Assembly: GCF_938040765.1 (NCBI RefSeq)
Contig: NZ_CALIAA010000307.1
Location: 1-10,802, forward strand
Source of the DNA: an uncultured Fretibacterium sp.
GTDB lineage: Bacteria; Synergistota; Synergistia; Synergistales; Aminobacteriaceae
Length of the DNA stretch: 10,802 nt
Reading direction: 5' to 3'
Shown: piece by piece, positions 6,111 through 10,802 of the stretch
Layout: each line of letters begins with the position of its first letter
How positions within the stretch are numbered: position 1 is the stretch's first letter
Notes under the pieces: generated by a model
Seen by the model: only the letters and a program-made list of their open reading frames with translations
What the model was told of the DNA's origin: nothing
Database searches by the model: none
Translations under genes and position numbers: made by a program

Positions 6111-7556
6111 ATGAGTCTGACGCTTTATAACGACCTGACGCGCAAAAAGGAGCCGTTCGTCCCCCTGACCCCGGGACGCGTCACCTTCTACAGCTGCGGC
6201 CCGACGGTCTACGACTTCTTTCACATCGGCAACGCGCGCCCTTTCATCGTCTTCGACGTCCTGCGCCGCTACTTGGAGCATCTGGGGTATGAGGTCACCT
6301 TCGTCCAGAACTTCACGGACATCGACGACAAGATGATCCAGCGCGCCCATTCCGAGGGCATCGAGGTCTCCGACCTCGCCGCGCGCTTCATCGGGGAATA
6401 CTACAAGGACGCCGATGCGCTGGGGATCCGTCGGGCCGACGTGGCGCCGCTCGCCACGGAGCACATGCCGGAGATCATCGGGACGATCGAGAGGATCATC
6501 GAGAGGGGGCACGCCTACGTCTCGGAAGGGGACGTCTACTTCGACGTCCGGAGCTGGCCCGGCTACGGCAAGCTCTGCAAGCAGAGCCTGGACGAGCTGG
6601 AGGCCGGTGCGCGCGTGGAGGTGGGCGAGCGCAAGAGGGACCCGCTGGACTTCGCGCTCTGGAAGGCGCAGAAGCCGGGGGAGCCCGCCTGGGACAGCCC
6701 GTGGGGAAAGGGACGGCCCGGCTGGCACATCGAGTGCAGCGCCATGTCCTCGAAGTACCTGGGCACGACGATCGACATCCATTCGGGCGGGGTGGACCTG
6801 ACCTTCCCCCACCACGAGAACGAAATAGCACAGAGCGAGGCCGCGTCCGGGGAGCCCTTCGTGCGGTTCTGGCTGCACAACGGTTTTCTGCTCATCGACA
6901 AGGAGAAGATGTCCAAGTCCCTGGGCAACTTCATGACGGCCCGCGCCGCCCGGCAGAAGTATCCGCCCCTGGCCATCCGCCTCTTCATGCTGAGCGCGCA
7001 CTATCGGTCCCCCATCAACTTCGCGCCCGAGGGCCTGGAACAGGCCGAACGGGGCGTGACGCGCCTGAGGAACTGCCGGGCCGACCTGGCCTTCGCCCGC
7101 AGAACCCGAATGGGCGAGGAGCCCGGGGCCGGCTCGTTCCCGGCCGATTTTCTGGCGGAGCTGAAGAGGCTGGACGACGACTTTCACGCCGCGATGGACG
7201 ACGACTTCAACACGGCGGCGGCGGTGGGGGTGCTCTTCGAGGTGGTCAAGGCGATCAACTCCGGGCTGAAGGAGCATCCGTCCCTGCCGGCCGCCTTCTT
7301 CGACGCGGCGGAGGCCGAGCTGGCGAAGATCGACGGCATCCTGGGCGTGATCGGGCCCGAGGAGCTGCCGAAGGAGGAATCGGCCGGAGAGGAGGCCCTC
7401 GGCGACGCGGAGGTCGAGCGGCTGATCGAGGAGCGCTGCGCCGCCCGCAAGGCGAAGGATTTCGCCCGGTCGGACGAGATCCGGGCCATGCTGGCGGAGC
7501 GTGGCGTCGTGCTGGAGGACACCCCGCAGGGGACGCGCTGGAAGCGGGAGATATAG
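6111..7556 (+). CDS. cysS: Cysteine--tRNA ligase (CysRS)
   Basis: This cytoplasmic class Ia synthetase joins cysteine to tRNA-Cys using ATP. The 481 residues are complete and of normal length (E. coli 461). The ATG at 6111 has GGAGG ending 9 bases upstream. The frame is open back to 5283, but that part is antisense to the MFS gene. Residues 25-43 carry the catalytic start, with Zn ligand C29 and the HIGH-type motif H-I-G-N at 38-41. The other Zn ligands C209, H234 and E238 are present, within G-W-H-I-E-C-S and F-P-H-H-E-N-E. K-M-S-K-S lies at 266-270. The C-terminal part has the DALR-like helical domain (M-D-D-D-F-N-T-A) and an end with R-x-A-K-D-F-A-R-S-D-E-I-R, as in other bacterial CysRS. 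It is divergent from the LplT-like gene and followed by a 109-base gap without clear signals. There is no sign of decay. Confidence 0.97.
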   Translation: MSLTLYNDLTRKKEPFVPLTPGRVTFYSCGPTVYDFFHIGNARPFIVFDVLRRYLEHLGYEVTFVQNFTDIDDKMIQRAHSEGIEVSDLAARFIGEYYKDADALGIRRADVAPLATEHMPEIIGTIERIIERGHAYVSEGDVYFDVRSWPGYGKLCKQSLDELEAGARVEVGERKRDPLDFALWKAQKPGEPAWDSPWGKGRPGWHIECSAMSSKYLGTTIDIHSGGVDLTFPHHENEIAQSEAASGEPFVRFWLHNGFLLIDKEKMSKSLGNFMTARAARQKYPPLAIRLFMLSAHYRSPINFAPEGLEQAERGVTRLRNCRADLAFARRTRMGEEPGAGSFPADFLAELKRLDDDFHAAMDDDFNTAAAVGVLFEVVKAINSGLKEHPSLPAAFFDAAEAELAKIDGILGVIGPEELPKEESAGEEALGDAEVERLIEERCAARKAKDFARSDEIRAMLAERGVVLEDTPQGTRWKREI

Positions 7557-7665
7557 CCCCTTACGCCGGACAGGTCTTGGGGTTTGCCCTGTTCCACATC
7601 TCCGAGGGCGCGGAACGCCCGTTCGAACCACGGGCGACGGAGGAACATGGAAGGGAGAATGATGG

Positions 7666-8088
7666 ATGAGGAGCTGGCTGAGGAACCTGTTTCGACATGA
7701 GGTCGAATTTTTTCTTCTCTGTCTGTACAACATGTTGTCTGCAGGGAGCGAACTGTTGGGGCCAATGGCTTCTGGGAGTTCAAAAATTTTTCAGGTCGTC
7801 TTTATCTGCGTCACCCTTTTTTTCATGATTGAAGTGGTCTTTTTGGATAGTCTGTTCTGGAGCCGGGCGGCGTTTTTCCTCTCCGCCTTCTGTCTGGTCG
7901 GCGTGGGGATTTTTTCCCTGTTCTCGGCTGCATTCCTGGCCTCCGGAGGACTGCTGGGCAACGCCTTTGGCCTGTGGCTGCTGACCTCGAACGCGAGCGC
8001 TGTTGTGGGAGCCCTGGTGCTGATCGCCATCCCTTATCGGACGTGCCTCAGGCTGGAGGCGAAAAGAGAGAGGATGGGGTACAGATAG
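7666..8088 (+). CDS. Small hypothetical membrane protein
   Basis: I do not recognise a family for this 140-residue protein. The ATG at 7666 has AAGGGAGA 7 bases upstream. Two earlier ATGs at 7659 and 7662 are in a frame that stops soon. Three to four hydrophobic segments are visible, at about residues 13-32, 42-63, 67-92 and 97-127, followed by a basic cytoplasmic-type end (R-L-E-A-K-R-E-R). By the positive-inside rule the basic N- and C-termini would both face the cytoplasm, which suits four helices. The DNA is noticeably richer in T than its neighbours, mainly because of Phe and Leu codons. Its last 41 bases overlap the end of the ogt remnant on the opposite strand. Function unknown. Confidence 0.65.
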   Translation: MRSWLRNLFRHEVEFFLLCLYNMLSAGSELLGPMASGSSKIFQVVFICVTLFFMIEVVFLDSLFWSRAAFFLSAFCLVGVGIFSLFSAAFLASGGLLGNAFGLWLLTSNASAVVGALVLIAIPYRTCLRLEAKRERMGYR

Positions 8089-8446
8089 CCCCGGGGTTGA
8101 CGGGCGCTCCTCGAACATTGCACCCCTCGATCTCCAGAAGCCGCCGCTTGACCTCGAGCCCTCCTCCGAACCCCACCAGCGTTCCGTCGGCCCCGACGAC
8201 GCGGTGGCAGGGGACGAGGAGAGGCAGAGGGTTGCGGTGATTGGCCCCGCCCACGGCCCGGACGGCTTTGGGCCTGCCGATCCGGGCCGCAATCTCCGCG
8301 TAGGTTCGGGTCTCGCCGTAGGGGATGGTCCGAAGCGTATTCCAGACCAGGAGCTGAAAGTCCGTCCCCTCCAATCGTATCGGAACGTCGAAGTCCCTTC
8401 GTTCCCCCCGCAGATATTCGCCGATCTGCCGGGCCGCATCCGTCAA
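8048..8446 (-). pseudogene. ogt: O6-methylguanine-DNA methyltransferase, 5'-truncated
   Basis: Ogt/Ada-type proteins repair O6-alkylguanine by moving the alkyl group to their own cysteine. The C-terminal DNA-binding and catalytic domain is complete. It shows F-Q-L-L-V-W, I-P-Y-G-E-T-R-T-Y-A-E-I-A, R-A-V-G-G-A-N-H-R-N-P, the active site L-V-P-C-H-R-V-V-G-A-D-G, and G-G-L-E-V-K-R-R-L-L-E-I-E-G. The N-terminal domain (about 50-60 residues in relatives) is missing. Homology can be traced upstream to about 8458 (C-P-L-L-T-D-A-A-R), and in the same frame a TAG stands at 8497-8499. The only usable start is a TTG at 8446 without a good ribosome binding site. At this same point a plus-strand regulator fragment begins. 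The residue set of the remaining domain looks functional, so a short active protein cannot be excluded, but loss of the native 5' end is clear. The 3' end overlaps the membrane-protein gene by 41 bases. Confidence 0.75.
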
Positions 8447-8477
8447 CAGAGGGCACCCGCCCCGCTCCGCCGGCTCG

Positions 8478-8942
8478 GAGGAGCGCGGGGAGCCCTATGC
8501 GGCCAATTATTTCGGCCAGCCGGCGGGCGATAAGATCCTGAGGTCCTCCACCTATTTCATCAGGGACGAGAAACGGAACGTCGTGGGGATCCTGGGCGTC
8601 AACGTCGACCTCACGCAGCTCATGGCCGCGCGTCAGACGGTCGATCGGCTGCTGGGCCTGGAGAAGTCCGGCGGCGTGTCCGCCGTCCCCTTCGTCGGGG
8701 AATCCGGAGGGCCGCGCCGGGACGAGGCGGACCGGAACGTCGAGCACATGGTCTATTCCGTCCTGGAGCGGGTTTTATCGGCCTGTAAGGCGGCCCCTTC
8801 CCGTCTCACCGCCCGCGAGAAGCGCGAGTTGGTGGAGGAACTGAACGCCCGGGGCGTCTTTTTGCTGAAGGGCGTGGTCACGGAGGTCGCCCGGCGCCTG
8901 AGCGTCTCGGAGCAGACGGTCTATCGCTATTTGAAGGGTTGA
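8478..8942 (+). pseudogene. YheO-type PAS/HTH transcriptional regulator, 5'-truncated
   Basis: The frame carries the second half of a YheO-like PAS domain: Y-A-A-N-Y-F-G, K-I-L-R-S-S-T-Y-F-I-R-D-E and V-V-G-I-L-G-V-N-V-D. A linker follows, then the HTH_22-type DNA-binding domain in the last 45 residues (L-T-A-R-E-K-R-E-L-V-E-E-L to S-V-S-E-Q-T-V-Y-R-Y-L-K-G). YheO/DauR-family proteins are about 220-240 residues long, so roughly the first 95-100 residues are missing. Homology starts within the 30 bases after the point where the ogt remnant ends. There is no start codon with a ribosome binding site in the homologous frame. A GTG at 8583 would start inside the PAS domain. Such regulators often control nearby amino-acid or nitrogen metabolism genes, so a former role in controlling the ssnA locus is possible but not shown. 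Confidence 0.75.
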
Positions 8943-8981
8943 AGCCGGAATTGAAAAGGAGGACGAGAAGTCCCAGGAAAC

Positions 8982-8998
8982 CCTCCCGAAAAGGGAGG
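8982..8998 (+). terminator. Hairpin after the regulator remnant
   Basis: CCTCCC (8982-8987) and GGGAGG (8993-8998) form a 6-bp stem with the loop GAAAA, 39 bases after the regulator stop codon. No T-run follows on the plus strand, so it is at best an imperfect terminator or an RNA 3'-end stabiliser. Confidence 0.35.
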
Positions 8999-9008
8999 AA
9001 AGATCACT

Positions 9009-9131
9009 CCAATCTTGATCGTTCGTACGCTGCGTTTGGGCCGATGACCGTCCGGTGAAAGCCCCAGGCGGATCGCACGGCTCGTTCTTCGCCGGCGTTG
9101 CGCTTACTGCATGCGAACGCTCTCGAATTGG
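9009..9131 (+). promoter_or_regulatory. Structured leader or inverted-repeat element before ssnA
   Basis: The ends are inverted copies: CCAAT (9009-9013) with ATTGG (9127-9131), and CGTTCG (9020-9025) with CGAACG (9114-9119). Internal loops of six and seven bases separate the two pairs. Inside, 9046-9055 pairs with 9064-9074 (nine pairs with one mismatch and one bulge) around an eight-base loop. The element ends 19 bases before the ssnA start, so it could be a 5' UTR regulatory RNA. A small mobile inverted-repeat element is the alternative. I cannot assign it to a known riboswitch class. Confidence 0.45.
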
Positions 9132-9150
9132 AATCAGGGGGGCCTGTTGA

Positions 9151-10479
9151 ATGCTGTTGATCGGAAACGGAATGCTGGTAACGCGCGATCCCCGAAATCC
9201 CTGGTTCCCGAACGGCTGCGTGGCGGCCGACGGCAGCTTGATCGTCTCGGTGGGGCCGACCGACGATCTGCGGGCCCGATATCCCGAGGCCCGGTTCGTC
9301 GACGCGAACGGCGGCCTGATCCTGCCGGGCTTCATCAACGCCCACATGCACTATTACAGCGCCTTCTCCCGCGGGATATCCACGAAGGACGCACCGGCGC
9401 AAAATTTCATGGAGGTCCTGGAGCGGCTCTGGTGGCGGCTGGACAAGGCCCTGAGCCTCGAGGACTGCTATTACAGCGGCCTGATCTGCATGATCGACTG
9501 CATCAAGAACGGCACGACGACCGTGCTGGACCATCACGCCAGCCCCCATGCGGTGAGGGGCAGCCTGTTCGAGCTGGCCCGCGCCGCCCGCGAGACGGGG
9601 ATCCGAAACTGCCTTTGCTACGAGGTGTCCGACCGCGACGGTCCGGAGATCATGCGCCGGGGAATCGAGGAGAACATGGAGTTCATCCGTGCCGCCCGTG
9701 AGGAGAAGGATGACCTGCTGGCCGGGACCTTCGGGCTTCACGCCTCCATCACCCTGTCGAACGAGACCCTGGCCGCCTGTCGGGAGGCGATGGGGGACGC
9801 GGATGCGGGCTTCCACGTCCACGTGGCGGAAGGGCCGGCCGACGAGCGGGACTCCGAGGAGAGATACGGCCGGCGCATTCTCGAGCGTTTCCGCGATTTC
9901 GGCCTGCTGGGGCCGAAGTCCATCGCAGTACACTGCATCCACATTGACGAGCACGAGATGGATATTTTGAAGGAGACGGGGACGGCCGTCGTCCACAACC
10001 CGGAGTCCAACATGGGCAACGCCGTGGGCACGACGCCCGTGCTGGAGTTTTGCCGGCGGGGCATCCTCACCGGCCTGGGGACGGACGGCTACGTCAGCGA
10101 CATGCTTCAGTCCTACAAGATGGCCAACGCGCTGCAGAAGCATGCCAATGGGCATCCCAACGTGGCCTGGGGGGAGATTCCGCAGATGCTTTTCGAGAAC
10201 AACGCGCGCATCGCGGAGCGGTATTTTGGCGTGCCGCTGGGGCGTCTCGCGCCCGGCTGTTCGGCCGACGTCATCGTCTCGGACTACGTGCCGCCGACGC
10301 CGCTTACCGATGCGAACGTCAACGGGCACCTGCTCTTCGGGGCGAGCGGCCGCAGTGTGGTCACCACCGTCGCGCGCGGGAAGGTGCTGATGGAGAACCG
10401 CGTGCTCCCGGGAATCGACGAACGGGCCGTTGCGGCCAGGGCCCGTGAGCTGGCGGTGAAGACGTGGGAGAGATTCTAG
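9151..10479 (+). CDS. ssnA: SsnA, selenium-associated metal-dependent amidohydrolase
   Basis: SsnA is an amidohydrolase-superfamily protein encoded next to ygfK and xanthine dehydrogenase-like genes in bacteria with selenium-dependent molybdenum hydroxylases. Its substrate is not settled, but purine or other heterocycle deamination or hydrolysis is the usual inference. The 442 residues are full length. The ATG at 9151 has AGGGGGG 8 bases upstream. Metal and catalytic residues are in place: H65-M-H67 in P-G-F-I-N-A-H, H222-V-H224 in the HVHVAEG motif, H261 in A-V-H-C-I-H, and D312 in G-L-G-T-D-G. The N-terminal G-N-G-M-L-V-T and the C-terminal G-K-V-L-M-E-N-R segments form the beta-sandwich of the composite domain. 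Protein-level resemblance runs over the whole length to the SsnA family (putative selenium metabolism protein). ygfK begins 270 bases downstream on the same strand, separated by two structured repeats, so the two genes may be joined in one transcript or have their own controls. Confidence 0.93.
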   Translation: MLLIGNGMLVTRDPRNPWFPNGCVAADGSLIVSVGPTDDLRARYPEARFVDANGGLILPGFINAHMHYYSAFSRGISTKDAPAQNFMEVLERLWWRLDKALSLEDCYYSGLICMIDCIKNGTTTVLDHHASPHAVRGSLFELARAARETGIRNCLCYEVSDRDGPEIMRRGIEENMEFIRAAREEKDDLLAGTFGLHASITLSNETLAACREAMGDADAGFHVHVAEGPADERDSEERYGRRILERFRDFGLLGPKSIAVHCIHIDEHEMDILKETGTAVVHNPESNMGNAVGTTPVLEFCRRGILTGLGTDGYVSDMLQSYKMANALQKHANGHPNVAWGEIPQMLFENNARIAERYFGVPLGRLAPGCSADVIVSDYVPPTPLTDANVNGHLLFGASGRSVVTTVARGKVLMENRVLPGIDERAVAARARELAVKTWERF

Positions 10480-10480
10480 G

Positions 10481-10542
10481 GAATGACCGCCTTCCACAAG
10501 GTATTTGGCCTTGTGGGGTATGCCGGTCGCTATCTGACCGGC
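10481..10542 (+). repeat. Structured intergenic repeat, copy 1
   Basis: This 62-base unit starts two bases after the ssnA stop codon. It holds a perfect 8-bp stem, CCACAAGG (10494-10501) with CCTTGTGG (10509-10516), and a perfect 7-bp stem, GCCGGTC (10522-10528) with GACCGGC (10536-10542), loop GCTATCT. GACCG at 10485-10489 could also pair with CGGTC at 10524-10528, which would exclude the second stem. The unit recurs 92 bases downstream. Confidence 0.8.
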
Positions 10543-10572
10543 CCGGCTCTTCGTTCAGCGCCGTTGAGGCGT

Positions 10573-10632
10573 GAATGACCGCCTTCCACAAGGTGTTGGC
10601 TTGTGAGGTATGCCGGTCGCTATCTGGCCGGC
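10573..10632 (+). repeat. Structured intergenic repeat, copy 2
   Basis: This 60-base direct copy of 10481-10542 shares the same first 22 bases (GAATGACCGCC and onward) and the same GTATGCCGGTCGCTATCT core. The first stem is kept as CACAAG with CTTGTG. In the second stem one A has become G, which turns an A-U pair into a G-U pair, so both hairpins survive the sequence differences. Between the copies lies a 30-base spacer (10543-10572). Confidence 0.8.
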
Positions 10633-10640
10633 GCATGGGT

Positions 10641-10670
10641 TTGGAAACGTTCCGGTTCCGTCAGGATAAA
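10641..10670 (+). promoter_or_regulatory. Possible sigma-70 promoter for ygfK
   Basis: TTGGAA at 10641-10646 and GATAAA at 10665-10670 are 18 bases apart and resemble -35 and -10 boxes, about 80 bases before the ygfK start. Both match the consensus only partly. If real, ygfK could be transcribed independently of ssnA. Confidence 0.3.
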
Positions 10671-10719
10671 GTAAAAAACCTTCTTGGCCCGACAGGAGGG
10701 GCGGAGGGGTTCCGTCAGG
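10654..10719 (+). repeat. 12-bp direct repeat upstream of ygfK
   Basis: GGTTCCGTCAGG occurs at 10654-10665 and again at 10708-10719, 54 bases apart. The first copy overlaps the spacer of the possible promoter and the second lies between it and the ribosome binding site. Paired sites of this kind can be operators, but no regulator can be named. Confidence 0.5.
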
Positions 10720-10749
10720 GACCGGTTGAATCAAGGAGGGGGTGTACTC

Positions 10750-10802
10750 GTGTCACACTTCATGAGGCCTCGGAGTTTTTCCGATTTGCTGCGCTGGATC
10801 GA
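10750..10802 (+). CDS. ygfK: YgfK, putative selenate reductase / selenium-hydroxylase partner subunit, N-terminus only
   Basis: A GTG at 10750 is preceded by AAGGAGGGGG, with 10 bases between AGGAGG and the start. The 17 complete codons in the window read V-S-H-F-M-R-P-R-S-F-S-D-L-L-R-W-I. This matches the start of YgfK (E. coli M-G-D-I-M-R-P-I-P-F-E-E-L-L-T-R-I) in length and in the M-R-P-x-x-F-x-x-L-L pattern. YgfK is a large iron-sulfur flavoprotein related to the glutamate synthase small subunit and dihydropyrimidine dehydrogenase, and is thought to move electrons for the selenium-dependent molybdenum hydroxylase system. Its position directly after ssnA agrees with this. The gene runs off the right edge. 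Confidence 0.85.
   Translation, partial: MSHFMRPRSFSDLLRWI

Noticed and set aside
8204..8533. Plus-strand frame opposite ogt
   Set aside because: The minus strand shows the P-C-H-R-V methyltransferase site and the surrounding conserved motifs. The plus frame is a shadow.
9054..9080. GGTGAAAGCC with nearby GGCGG as a cobalamin riboswitch core
   Set aside because: Only this short motif resembles the class. The downstream AGTCAGGA-type segment and the rest of the conserved core are missing.
9004..10497. Minus-strand frame spanning ssnA
   Set aside because: The plus strand has all amidohydrolase catalytic residues. The reverse frame has no recognisable domain.
10481..10632. CRISPR array
   Set aside because: There are only two copies, they differ in length and sequence, each is larger than a CRISPR repeat, and no cas genes are nearby.

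Overview
The window comes from a GC-rich bacterium, most likely a member of the Synergistota (Synergistetes). The main clue is a C-terminal tail at 4494-4583 of the form S-G-G-G-C-D-A-G, a hydrophobic stretch, then R-R-K. This is the Synergist-CTERM protein-sorting signature. Two features show that the organism uses selenium. One is a gene that reads through an in-frame UGA as selenocysteine (74-427). The other is the ssnA-ygfK pair (9151 to the end), which belongs to the selenium-dependent molybdenum hydroxylase locus. The genus cannot be determined from this window.

Layout. 1-51 may hold the tail of an upstream gene. 74-427 encodes a secreted thioredoxin-fold selenoprotein with a U-P-A-C active site. 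An ordinary gene caller would split or lose it because the Sec codon is TGA. A lipoprotein with DUF1254/DUF1214 domains follows 46 bases later (474-1931), probably in the same operon. 2024-4489 is a large, secreted, beta-rich surface protein. Its sorting tail is displaced by one base into another frame (4490-4583). A strong hairpin terminator (4599-4627) separates it from a convergent LplT-like MFS transporter (4659-5969, minus strand). Divergent from that transporter is a complete cysS (6111-7556), followed by a small orphan membrane protein (7666-8088).

8048-8942 is a scar. An ogt-type O6-alkylguanine-DNA methyltransferase on the minus strand and a YheO-type (PAS plus HTH) regulator on the plus strand meet head to head, and both lack their 5' ends. 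Then comes a region with inverted-repeat structure (9009-9131), the intact ssnA (9151-10479), two copies of a 60-62 base structured repeat (10481-10632), and the first codons of ygfK (10750 to the window end).

How the genes work together. ssnA and ygfK act with xanthine dehydrogenase-like molybdenum hydroxylases and selenium cofactor genes that would lie beyond the right edge. The UxxC selenoprotein is probably an extracytoplasmic thiol/selenol oxidoreductase, possibly serving the neighbouring exported lipoprotein. The other genes (lipid transport, aminoacyl-tRNA synthesis, DNA repair remnant) are unrelated housekeeping or accessory functions. The most notable items are the unannotated selenoprotein with its SECIS-like hairpin, the out-of-frame sorting signal, the double-truncation junction, and the tandem structured repeats between ssnA and ygfK.
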